From NCBI GenBank assembly GCA_046590575.1, contig JBKJUS010000086.1, positions 1 through 13,702 of the forward strand: a stretch of DNA of 13,702 nt. The letters are read 5' to 3'. Position 1 is the first letter of the stretch; the number at the start of each line of letters is the position of its first letter. Origin of the DNA: DATLNF01 sp046590575. GTDB lineage: Bacteria > Actinomycetota > Actinomycetes > BP-191. Both the position numbers and the translations under genes were made by a program. This document shows positions 1 through 6,076 of this stretch, one piece after another. Under the pieces are notes generated by a model, which saw nothing but the letters and a program-made list of their open reading frames with translations, did not search any database and was not told the origin of the DNA.

Positions 1-790
1 GCGCGAGCGTGGCCAGCGTCGCCGCGCGGGCGACCAGCTGGGGATTGTCACGCACCGGCTCCCCTGCGGCGAACGTTAGCGTGTCCTCCATCCCGACGCG
101 CAGGTGACCGCCGTGCGCGAGCGTTGCGAGCATCACCGGCAGGTGCGCCCGACCGACGCCGGTCGCTGAGAAGCTCGCGCCAGCCGGCAGCATGGCGACG
201 GCTGAGGCAAGCGCTGCGGCGGTGCCGGGCAGCCCGCCTGGCACGCCCAGCACCAGATCGACATGCAGGTGACCGCCGTACGGCGGGCCGTGGCGCTCGA
301 GCAGCCAGGACACCGTCGCGATGTGCCCCGAGTCGAAGCACTCGAACTCCGGCGCGATCCCGCGCTCCTGCATGGCGGTGTAGAGGGCCTCGACGAACGG
401 GCGCCGGTTGCTGAAGACGTCGTCACCGAAGTTAACCGTGCCGCAAGTCAGGCTCGCCGAGTCCGGCCCGGCCTCCAGCACACGCAGCCGGTCGGCCTCG
501 CAGTCAGTCACGGCGCCGCCGGTGGACAGCTGGACCACGAGGTCGGTCGTCTCACGAAGCGCCGTGACGGTGTCGCGCAGCCGCCCGAGGTCGAGCGTCG
601 AGTGCGTCGCATCATCGCGGACGTGCACGTGGATGACTGCGGCGCCGGCGGCCTGGCAGTCGCGGGCGCACTGGACGAGCTCATCGAGTGTCACGGGCAA
701 CCCGGGCGCAGTCGCCTTGGCGGTCTCTGCCCCGGTCGGCGCGACCGTGATCATGGTGCCGTGGGCAGCGCTCACGCCGTCCGCGCTCAC
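1..790 (-). CDS. BKACE family beta-keto acid cleavage enzyme (DUF849), C-terminus missing
   Basis: The reading frame runs off the left edge of the window. Members of this Zn-dependent family condense a beta-keto acid with acetyl-CoA and cleave it to acetoacetate plus a CoA ester, the model being 3-keto-5-aminohexanoate cleavage enzyme (Kce) of lysine fermentation. Counting from the ATG at 754, E10, H42 and H44 (motif IHVHVRD) have the same spacing as Kce E14, H46 and H48. A later VGMEDT motif (E223) matches the third metal ligand, and QLSTGG (S77) matches the Kce serine region. About 251 residues are visible and some 20-30 are probably missing. The start is uncertain: GTG 790 overlaps the stop of the upstream peptidase gene (GTGA), and GTG 775 and ATG 754 are alternatives; none has a clear ribosome binding site, which favours translational coupling. 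The family is certain, the true substrate is not: the lysine pathway neighbours (kdd, kal, kamA) are not in view. Confidence 0.88.
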   Translation of the reverse strand, partial: MSADGVSAAHGTMITVAPTGAETAKATAPGLPVTLDELVQCARDCQAAGAAVIHVHVRDDATHSTLDLGRLRDTVTALRETTDLVVQLSTGGAVTDCEADRLRVLEAGPDSASLTCGTVNFGDDVFSNRRPFVEALYTAMQERGIAPEFECFDSGHIATVSWLLERHGPPYGGHLHVDLVLGVPGGLPGTAAALASAVAMLPAGASFSATGVGRAHLPVMLATLAHGGHLRVGMEDTLTFAAGEPVRDNPQLVARAATLATLA

Positions 791-1851
791 CCGCAGACGC
801 GTCGGGTGAACGGAGTCGGGTTGACGGGCGCGCCGCCGCCGGGGTGCACCTCGAAGTGGACGTGCGGCGAGCCGCCGCGAGCGTTGCCCGTGTCGCCGAC
901 GTAGGCGATGATCTCGCCGGCCTTGACCCGGTCACCCTCCTTGGCGGCGTACGACGACATGTGCGAGTAGAAGTACTCCACCCCGTCGTTGCCGCGCAGG
1001 TAGACCATCTTGCCGCCGTTGCCACCGGAGTGGATGTTGCTGATCACGCCATCGGTGACGGCGTACGACGGGCTGCCCATGGGAGCGAAGACGTCGACGC
1101 CCTTGTGCCGACGTCCGCCAGAGCGCGGCGCACCCCACGTGTCGCGGAAGGCGTGGTTGGAGCCGACCATGCAGGCGTAGTCGCCGACCAGACGCAGCGA
1201 GCCACCGGAGCGCGTGGCGCGCGCCCTGCGACGGCTGTTGAGCGCGGCGACCTGCTTAGCCTTGCGGGCATTGAGCAGCTCGGTTTCCTCGCGGCTCTCC
1301 GCCGAGCGGAGCAGCCGGTCGATGCGGGCACCTTCAGCGCGCATGGTCGCCACAGCCTTGACAGACTCGCGACGGGCCAGGAGCAGCCGGCGACGCGAGG
1401 CCTCGACCCGGCGGCGTACCGAACGGCTGCGGTCGAGAGCCGCACGGTCGGAACGGGTCGCCGCGTTGAGCAGGCTGATGCGCTCGAGCGCCGCATCGGG
1501 GTCGTCGGCGGTGATCATGACTTCGAGCCCGGCGCCGCCGAGGCCCGCGGTGTAGACCAGTCGAGCCCGCTTGGACAGTCGCGCGCGGACCGCGATGAGC
1601 GACTTCTCATCCGTCGCGAGCTGCCGCTGCAGCCGGACGATGTCGTCGGCCAGCTTGGCGTCGCGAGCCTGCGCGGCCTGCTGGCGCTCGACGGCGTCCT
1701 CGAGCTGGGCCTTGATCGTCTTCGACGATGCAGCGGGGGCTTCTGGAGCGAGGGTCAGCACCATCCCGGCCACGAGGGCAAGCACGAAGACTAGACGGCG
1801 GTGCACCTGGGTAGAAGGCAAAAAAGTAGGGCTGGCTGGCTGGCGAGGCAC
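787..1851 (-). CDS. Secreted M23 (LytM-type) peptidoglycan endopeptidase with coiled-coil N-terminus
   Basis: A 354-residue exported zinc metallopeptidase expected to cut peptide cross-links in peptidoglycan. Residues 17-40 are an Arg-Arg-led hydrophobic signal peptide ending near APAA. Residues 42-210 are charged and helical, a coiled coil as in EnvC/NlpD-like or mycobacterial M23 proteins. Residues 225-345 are the M23 domain with HKGVD (H249, D253), YSHM (H297) and HVHFE (H330, H332), so all metal ligands and the catalytic His are present. C227 and C353 bracket the domain and could form a disulfide after export. The GTG at 1851 is preferred because GGGAG lies 8 bases upstream; an in-frame GTG at 1806 would leave a more usual signal peptide but has no ribosome binding site. 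The stop overlaps the start of the downstream BKACE gene. The coiled coil suggests regulation by a partner; none is encoded next to it. Confidence 0.93.
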   Translation of the reverse strand: MPRQPASPTFLPSTQVHRRLVFVLALVAGMVLTLAPEAPAASSKTIKAQLEDAVERQQAAQARDAKLADDIVRLQRQLATDEKSLIAVRARLSKRARLVYTAGLGGAGLEVMITADDPDAALERISLLNAATRSDRAALDRSRSVRRRVEASRRRLLLARRESVKAVATMRAEGARIDRLLRSAESREETELLNARKAKQVAALNSRRRARATRSGGSLRLVGDYACMVGSNHAFRDTWGAPRSGGRRHKGVDVFAPMGSPSYAVTDGVISNIHSGGNGGKMVYLRGNDGVEYFYSHMSSYAAKEGDRVKAGEIIAYVGDTGNARGGSPHVHFEVHPGGGAPVNPTPFTRRVCG

Positions 1852-1890
1852 GCGCGAAACTCCCGGCTGTCGTCAGGTGGGGCCGTCGAG

Positions 1891-1920
1891 AGGTTACCAG
1901 GAGGGTGTACCTGCGCCCAA
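1891..1920 (-). promoter_or_regulatory. Possible promoter of the M23 peptidase gene
   Basis: Read on the minus strand, TTGGGC (1920-1915) is followed after 18 bases by TAACCT (1896-1891). Each hexamer matches the housekeeping consensus only in part (TTG and TA...T). It would give a leader of about 35 bases, which includes the GGGAG ribosome binding site of the GTG at 1851. Position supports it, the sequence match is weak. Confidence 0.3.
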
Positions 1921-1922
1921 TA

Positions 1923-1934
1923 CGGACATGTCCG
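1923..1934. promoter_or_regulatory. Palindrome CGGACATGTCCG, possible operator
   Basis: A perfect 12-base palindrome immediately upstream of the possible -35 element of the M23 peptidase gene. A few palindromes of this length are expected by chance in 13.7 kb, so only its position makes it worth noting. I do not recognise it as the site of a particular regulator. Confidence 0.25.
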
Positions 1935-2050
1935 GCACCCCGCGTCGGCGTATCGTGCTCAACACCTCGTCAACTCGTGCCGAAGGGCTAAGACACGGGT
2001 TGTCGTGGGTCAATCCCGCCGGGCCCGGTCGAGGTCCGAGCGCACCGGTG

Positions 2051-2056
2051 AGGAGG
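2051..2056 (+). promoter_or_regulatory. Ribosome binding site that sets the GTG start of the DUF4388 gene
   Basis: AGGAGG stands 7 bases before GTG 2064. The nearer ATG at 2059 is out of frame and ends after seven codons, so the GTG is the real start. Confidence 0.85.
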
Positions 2057-2063
2057 TCATGCA

Positions 2064-4109
2064 GTGCTCAAGGGTGACCTGACCACGACACCTCTTGCCG
2101 ATGTCCTCACCTCCCTGCACGACGCCGAGTCCACCGGGTGCCTCCACATCGACACCGCGGACGCCAGCGACGAGGCTCTCGTTTACGTCAAGTCGGGCGT
2201 CGTCTACTCGATTTCTGTTCCTGGTCGGCGGCCGCAGCTCGGTGCTCGCCTCGTCTCCGCCGGCGCCCTGGCGCCGGAATCTCTCGAAGAGGCCGTCGAC
2301 GCACAACAGACCGAGCTGCACGGCTGGCGTCTCGGAGAGTTGCTTGTCCATCTGGGCTTCGTCGAGCCGGAGGTGGTCGAGGCTTTCGCGCTCGAACAGC
2401 TCCGCGAGTCGACGTACGACCTCTCGCAGTGGACCCACGGCACGTGGCGGTTCCGCAAGAGCGAGAAGACCCGCGAGGCCGCGGGAGGGCGCTGTTCGAT
2501 CCCGGACCTGCTCGCCGAAGTCGAGCGCAGGCGAGCCGAGTGGGAGCGCATCACCCCAGTCCTGCGCGGTCTCGACGCCGTGCCGCTGCTGTCCTCCGCA
2601 GGGGTCTCCGCCGCGGAGATGACCCTGGACCAGGACCAATGGGCGCTGCTCTGCAAGGTCGACAGCGAGCGCACCATCAGCCAGTTGGCCCGCGACTGCG
2701 GATTCACGTCCTTCGAGGCTGCGCAAGTGGTCGTCAGCTTGGTCGCCGGCGGCCTGCTGGAGGTCGAGGAACCCCTCAACGACGACTTCGCCGATGAGCC
2801 GTTGCTCGCGCCGCGGTCGACCTCCGATGCGCTCGGCTCGGTCATCGCCCTGCTGGAGGGCAGCCGCGAGGCTGCAGTTGCCCCGACCGACGACGAAGAG
2901 GCGGCGGACCCGCCCCCGGACCCTGCCGAGTGGTCGGACCTGCTCGCCGAAGACGGCGGCGACCACACGGCTGTCGAGAGCGAGCTGGGCCGCCTCTTCT
3001 CGTTCTCGACCGATCCGGCCGAAAACGTCCTCGACGAGGTTGCGGAGCCGCCCGACGATCCGTTGGCCCGGGTGAGTGAGGCGCTCAGCGCGCTGCTGTC
3101 CGGACCACCCGCAGACGTCGAGCAGCACGAATCGGTCCACTTCCCTTCTCACCATCTCGGCGAGGACGAAGGCTCCACGTCGCCGGACGACCTTGACGCT
3201 CTCGATCGCACCCGGTCCGCCGCCGCCGAGGAACTCGCGACGGCGCATGCGATGGCCGAAGAAGAGCGACGACTTCGCGAGGTTCATAGCCAGACCGAGC
3301 TGGAGGATGTGGTCGCTGCGCTGCGCGGCGCAGCGTTCGCCGACTTCGCAGTGCCGGTGACCGCCGATCCGGTCCTCGACGACTCGCTCGCTCATGACGA
3401 GGAGACGCTTCTCGCCGCCGAGATCGAAGCCGAGCGGCTCGCCGCGGACGAGGAAGCGCGGCTCGTCGCGGACGAGGAAACGCGGCTCGCTGCGGAAGAA
3501 GCCGAGCGACTCGAAGCTGAGCGAGTCGAGGCCGAACGCCTCGCCGCCGAGGAAACCGAGCGACTCGAAGCCGAGCGAGTCGAGGCCGAACGCCTCGCCG
3601 CCGAGGAAACCGAGCGACTCGAGGCCGAGCGACTCGTCGCGGAAGAGGAAGCGCGCATCGCCGCGGAAGAAGCCGAAAGGGCCGAAGCCGAAAGGGCCGA
3701 AGCCGAAAGGCTCACGCTGGACGAGGTCGCCCGGGAATTCGCCGGGCTCGAGACTGACGACGAGCCGCAGGAGGACGGCCCCAGCAGCGTCCTCGCCGCG
3801 GACCCGGGGGCCGCAGGTGAGGCCGCCGTCTTGCTTCGCGACTTCACCGCGACGTCGTCGGAGCCCGTCGAGCCGGAGCCAGACCCTGCGCCGGAGCCGG
3901 CAGCGGAGGAAAAGCCACGAGAGCCCCAGCCCGTGCGCAACCACGACAACGACACGGCCAGTCTGCTGCGCGAGCTCTCCTCGCTCGGCCTTGACGACGA
4001 GCCTGCGCCGAGCGCCCCCACACCACCGGCCCGTCCAGCGGGTGGCAACCGGCCGGTCCCGCCACCAAAAGACACGCCCAAGAAGCGCAAGGGTCTTTTC
4101 AGCCGCTGA
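2064..4109 (+). CDS. DUF4388 protein with winged-helix-like segment and long repetitive coiled coil
   Basis: A 681-residue protein with no signal peptide or membrane segment. Residues 1-170 match the DUF4388 (PatA N-terminus-like) pattern: MLKGDLTTTPLADVLTSLH, then TGCLHI, then a GELLVHLGFV...FALEQL stretch typical of these domains. Residues 188-237 look like a winged helix-turn-helix (TISQLARDCGFTSFEAAQVV...GGLLEVEEP), the kind often attached to DUF4388. Residues about 240-440 are acidic and Pro-rich. Residues about 443-555 are an Ala/Glu/Arg coiled coil rich in AAEE and EAER, partly built from an exact 18-residue duplication. A Pro/Glu-rich spacer leads to a short basic end, KKRKGLFSR. The role is unknown; DUF4388 proteins elsewhere occur with small GTPases and signalling systems, but no such partner is seen here. 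The coiled coil suggests an oligomeric scaffold. A 702-codon frame on the opposite strand is a shadow. Confidence 0.9.
   Translation: MLKGDLTTTPLADVLTSLHDAESTGCLHIDTADASDEALVYVKSGVVYSISVPGRRPQLGARLVSAGALAPESLEEAVDAQQTELHGWRLGELLVHLGFVEPEVVEAFALEQLRESTYDLSQWTHGTWRFRKSEKTREAAGGRCSIPDLLAEVERRRAEWERITPVLRGLDAVPLLSSAGVSAAEMTLDQDQWALLCKVDSERTISQLARDCGFTSFEAAQVVVSLVAGGLLEVEEPLNDDFADEPLLAPRSTSDALGSVIALLEGSREAAVAPTDDEEAADPPPDPAEWSDLLAEDGGDHTAVESELGRLFSFSTDPAENVLDEVAEPPDDPLARVSEALSALLSGPPADVEQHESVHFPSHHLGEDEGSTSPDDLDALDRTRSAAAEELATAHAMAEEERRLREVHSQTELEDVVAALRGAAFADFAVPVTADPVLDDSLAHDEETLLAAEIEAERLAADEEARLVADEETRLAAEEAERLEAERVEAERLAAEETERLEAERVEAERLAAEETERLEAERLVAEEEARIAAEEAERAEAERAEAERLTLDEVAREFAGLETDDEPQEDGPSSVLAADPGAAGEAAVLLRDFTATSSEPVEPEPDPAPEPAAEEKPREPQPVRNHDNDTASLLRELSSLGLDDEPAPSAPTPPARPAGGNRPVPPPKDTPKKRKGLFSR
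3504..3611 (+). repeat. Two tandem 54-base units in the coiled-coil coding region
   Basis: Units 3504-3557 and 3558-3611 are nearly identical (a single GCT/GCC difference seen), and a diverged third copy starts at 3612. Each encodes the 18 residues ERLEAERVEAERLAAEET, so the repeat keeps frame and extends the coiled coil. This is the mark of a recent in-frame duplication. Confidence 0.92.
3672..3710 (+). repeat. 15-base tandem repeat in the coiled-coil coding region
   Basis: The unit GCCGAAAGGGCCGAA occurs at 3672-3686 and 3687-3701, followed by its first nine bases at 3702-3710. It encodes AERAE. It is a second, separate in-frame expansion close to the end of the coiled coil. Confidence 0.9.
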
Positions 4110-4124
4110 CCGCCGCACCCTGCT

Positions 4125-4610
4125 CTATGTCGCGGACGCTAGACCGAGCTCTCGACGAAGCTTGTCGACGTGGCCGGTCGCCTTGACGGCGTACATCGCC
4201 CGCTCGATTCGACCCGACTCATCGATGACGAACGTCGAGCGGATAACTCCGGTGACTTCCTTGCCGTAGAGCAGTTTCTTGCCATACGCGCCGTAAGCCG
4301 CAAGCGTGTCCTTCGCCGCGTCGCTGATGAGTGTGAAGGTCAGCCCCTCGGCGTCCCGAAACGCGGCCAGCTTCTGCGGCTTGTCCGGAGAGATGCCGAC
4401 AACGGCGTAACCGGCGTCGGTGAAGACGTCAAGGGCGTCCCGGAAGCCGGTTGCCTGCTTGGTGCAGCCCGGCGTCGACGCGGCGGGATAGACGTAGAGG
4501 ACCACCTTCCGGCCGGCGAAGTCCGACAAGGCGACGGTCTTGCCGTCAGCGTCTGGAAGCGCAAAAGCGGGGGCCTGGTCGCCGACCTCGAGTCGAACCG
4601 GCACATTCAT
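4125..4610 (-). CDS. bcp: Thioredoxin-dependent peroxiredoxin, Bcp/PrxQ type, lacking the usual resolving cysteine
   Basis: A cytoplasmic thiol peroxidase that reduces hydrogen peroxide and organic hydroperoxides. From the ATG at 4610 it has 161 residues, the normal Bcp length. The active site is TPGCT with peroxidatic C49 and T46; the conserved RSTFVID (R124) supports the fold. In two-cysteine Bcp proteins the resolving cysteine is five residues after the first (CTxxxC); here that place is T54 and there is no other cysteine, so it must work as a one-cysteine enzyme or use an outside thiol. An AGAGG ribosome binding site lies 7 bases before ATG 4610; the frame is open to 4655 upstream, but that extension is not like the family. 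The gene converges on the DUF4388 gene with only 15 bases between the stops. A strong hairpin upstream separates it from the sigma/anti-sigma genes, so it probably has its own promoter in 4611-4663, where I see no clear consensus. Confidence 0.93.
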   Translation of the reverse strand: MNVPVRLEVGDQAPAFALPDADGKTVALSDFAGRKVVLYVYPAASTPGCTKQATGFRDALDVFTDAGYAVVGISPDKPQKLAAFRDAEGLTFTLISDAAKDTLAAYGAYGKKLLYGKEVTGVIRSTFVIDESGRIERAMYAVKATGHVDKLRRELGLASAT

Positions 4611-4663
4611 CACGAGTCCTCTCGGCAGGCGTACAGCGCCGCCGCATCCTGACACCGAACAAC

Positions 4664-4702
4664 GGCCCGCGCCTTTCCGGACAGGTCCGGGAGGCGCGGG
4701 CC
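4664..4702 (-). terminator. Strong hairpin after the anti-sigma gene, likely terminator
   Basis: The arms GGCCCGCGCCTTTCCGGA (4664-4681) and TCCGGGAGGCGCGGGCC (4686-4702) pair almost completely around a CAGG loop. It lies 16 bases past the stop of the anti-sigma gene. There is no real U-run after it on the minus strand (GTTGTT at most), which is common for actinobacterial terminators. Confidence 0.75.
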
Positions 4703-4718
4703 GGTGGGCCCGGCGGGA

Positions 4719-5450
4719 TCAGTCGTCGGTGTCGCTGTCGAGGGCGGACTCACTGCCCACGCTCTCCTCGGACTCCTCGACATCAGGCTCCTCGGACTCC
4801 TCGACCTCCGGAGCCTCGCTCTCGTCAACATCAGGCTCCTCGGACTCCTCAACATCAGGCTCCTCGGACTCCTCGACGTCAGGCTCCTCGGACTCCTCGA
4901 CGTCAGGAGCCTCGCTCTCTTCCACGTCAGGAGCCTCGGACTCCTCCACGTCGACGTCCTCGTCGAGGTCGTCAACGTCTTCGTCCTCATCGGAGTCGTG
5001 CACGTCAAACGGCGTCACGGTCTCGGCGACGGTGGCGAACGGGTCCTGCAGGGCCGGCGGCAGGGCGCCGGCAGGGCCGGCGCTCACCACCACGGCGCCA
5101 GTCGCGGCTGCGGCGACCCCGACCTTGGCGACCACTCCGAGCGCGGCGAGCTTGGCGAGCAGTGCTTCGAGCATCATGCGGGGCCTCCGGGACAGGGGGG
5201 CAGGCGCCGGTCGGGCCGACTCGGGAGCACTGCCGAGCTGAGGGTCAAGACCGAGAGCCAGCACCTGGGCCAGCTCCGAACCGATCCGCACAGGTGCGGC
5301 GGCCGCGCCAGAACCGATCTCCTGGAGCAACGACGCGACGCCAGACCACTCCGGGTCGGCCGCACGGCCGGCCAGGAGGCTCTCGACGTCCCGGTCGTCC
5401 GGGAAAGGGTTTCTAGGCATCTCGACAGGGCCATCGCCCGGAGCGCTCAT
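4719..5450 (-). CDS. Putative transmembrane anti-sigma factor with acidic octapeptide-repeat tail
   Basis: The start is ATG 5450, whose ATGA overlaps the stop of the sigma factor gene, so the two are translationally coupled; the frame extends further upstream but only antisense to sigma codons. The 243-residue product has a polar N-terminal part (1-90, starting MSAPGDGPVEMPRNPFPDD) that would face the cytoplasm. Residues 95-126 form one Ala/Val/Gly-rich hydrophobic segment followed by GPAGALPP. The outside part (135-243) is strongly acidic: DSDEDEDVDD and then eight copies of a DVEESEEP-like unit. Small proteins of this layout commonly follow ECF sigma genes in actinomycetes, and the inferred role is to hold the sigma factor at the membrane until a signal arrives. 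I see no zinc-binding HxxxCxxC motif, so it is not a classical ZAS anti-sigma. The anti-sigma role rests on position and topology. Confidence 0.7.
   Translation of the reverse strand: MSAPGDGPVEMPRNPFPDDRDVESLLAGRAADPEWSGVASLLQEIGSGAAAAPVRIGSELAQVLALGLDPQLGSAPESARPAPAPLSRRPRMMLEALLAKLAALGVVAKVGVAAAATGAVVVSAGPAGALPPALQDPFATVAETVTPFDVHDSDEDEDVDDLDEDVDVEESEAPDVEESEAPDVEESEEPDVEESEEPDVEESEEPDVDESEAPEVEESEEPDVEESEESVGSESALDSDTDD
4764..4952 (-). repeat. 24-base tandem repeat encoding an acidic octapeptide
   Basis: Eight units in frame, the last one (4764-4784) short by one codon. They encode variants of DVEESEEP (DVEESEAP, DVDESEAP, EVEESEEP). Several neighbouring units are identical or nearly so at the DNA level, so copy number may vary between strains. 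Confidence 0.92.
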
Positions 5451-6028
5451 AGGGGTACGCCTTCCCGGTCGATAATTTTTCGGAGTGCCAGCAGACCCCT
5501 GCGTTGCAGCGCCTTCGTCGCGCCCACTGACCGGCCGAGCGCCTGCGCAACTGCCTCGATGGTGAGGTCGCCCAGCACCCGGAGCAGCAGCACATCGCGC
5601 TGGTCCGGTGCGAGCCGATCGAGCAGTGCTCGGACCCGGTCGGTGCCCATCGCAGTGAGCACCTCGGTCTCGACATCGCCGTCGTACGCCGTGTCGACCG
5701 CCTCCGCGGTGAGGCTCTCCTGGACCCGCCGACTGAGCGCACGCCGCTCGTCGACGACCCGGCGGTGCGCGATCGTGAAGAGCCAGGCGCGGAAGTCGGC
5801 CTCGCCCCCGGCGAAGCCGCCCAGGCCCCGGAAGACGCCCAGGAAGACCTCGTTGACCATCCCGTCGGGATCGACGACACCCTGGCGGCGGCAGAAGGCA
5901 GAGACTGAGGGCGAGTAGGCCTCGAAGAGCCGCTCGAACGCCCAGCCCTCGCCGCAACGAGCCGCCGGCCACACCTGGTCGAACACTTCTTCGCCTAGAC
6001 CTCTGGCGCGACGTCGGCTGGCCTCCAC
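5447..6028 (-). CDS. ECF-type sigma-70 family RNA polymerase sigma factor
   Basis: A 193-residue sigma factor with only regions 2 and 4. Residues 28-97 are region 2, with DPDGMVNEVFLGVFRGLGGF (helix that contacts core RNA polymerase) and FRAWLFTIAHRRVVDERR (-10 recognition part). Residues 130-187 are region 4, with LAPDQRDVLLLRVLGDLTIEAVA and helix-turn-helix LGRSVGATKALQRRGLLALRK for -35 binding. It lies 48 bases after the GDP-mannose dehydratase gene and overlaps the putative anti-sigma gene by ATGA, the usual sigma/anti-sigma order. The start is unsettled: AGGAG directly touches GTG 6028, too close for a normal ribosome binding site, so either the transcript is leaderless or translation starts later, for instance at GTG 5986 (codon 15). 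Region 2 is intact either way. The regulon cannot be read from this window. Confidence 0.92.
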   Translation of the reverse strand: MEASRRRARGLGEEVFDQVWPAARCGEGWAFERLFEAYSPSVSAFCRRQGVVDPDGMVNEVFLGVFRGLGGFAGGEADFRAWLFTIAHRRVVDERRALSRRVQESLTAEAVDTAYDGDVETEVLTAMGTDRVRALLDRLAPDQRDVLLLRVLGDLTIEAVAQALGRSVGATKALQRRGLLALRKIIDREGVPL

Positions 6029-6034
6029 CTCCTG

Positions 6035-6040
6035 ACTATC
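6035..6040 (-). promoter_or_regulatory. Possible -10 element giving a leaderless sigma factor transcript
   Basis: GATAGT on the minus strand ends 6 bases before GTG 6028, so transcription would begin at or next to the start codon. It matches TATAAT at four of six places. No housekeeping -35 is visible at the right distance; a CCGAAAT stretch further upstream could instead be an ECF-type -35, which would mean autoregulation. Confidence 0.25.
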
Positions 6041-6076
6041 GACCGCCGCGCCCCTGCCTGCAGCATTTCGGAGAGG

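Larger units (their letters stand above)
1852..2063. other. Divergent intergenic region between M23 peptidase and DUF4388 gene
   Basis: This 212-base gap holds the control regions of both divergent genes and is the longest gene-free stretch in the window. On the minus strand there is a possible promoter and a 12-base palindrome (listed separately). Near the plus-strand gene an imperfect inverted repeat, CGGGTTG (1996-2002) against CAATCCCG (2011-2018), could form a leader hairpin with one bulged base. I see no convincing plus-strand promoter and no short coding frame with a ribosome binding site. Confidence 0.6.

Noticed and set aside
2019..2028. Palindrome CCGGGCCCGG before the DUF4388 gene
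   Set aside because: A pure G/C ten-base palindrome is common in such GC-rich sequence and has no supporting context.
2010..4118. A 702-codon open frame on the minus strand opposite the DUF4388 gene
   Set aside because: It mirrors the repeats of the plus-strand gene (GFGPFGF-like runs opposite the Glu/Ala coiled coil), has no ribosome binding site or family resemblance, and covers the whole real gene. It follows from high GC at third positions.
4704..5918. A 404-codon plus-strand frame with a regular LLGLLDVRLLGLLD repeat
   Set aside because: The repeat is the complement of the acidic octapeptide repeat; the frame also runs antisense through the sigma factor gene and has no start signal.
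5451..5972. Upstream extension of the anti-sigma frame across the sigma factor gene
   Set aside because: It overlaps sigma regions 2 and 4 in another frame; ATG 5450 with ATGA coupling explains the start better.
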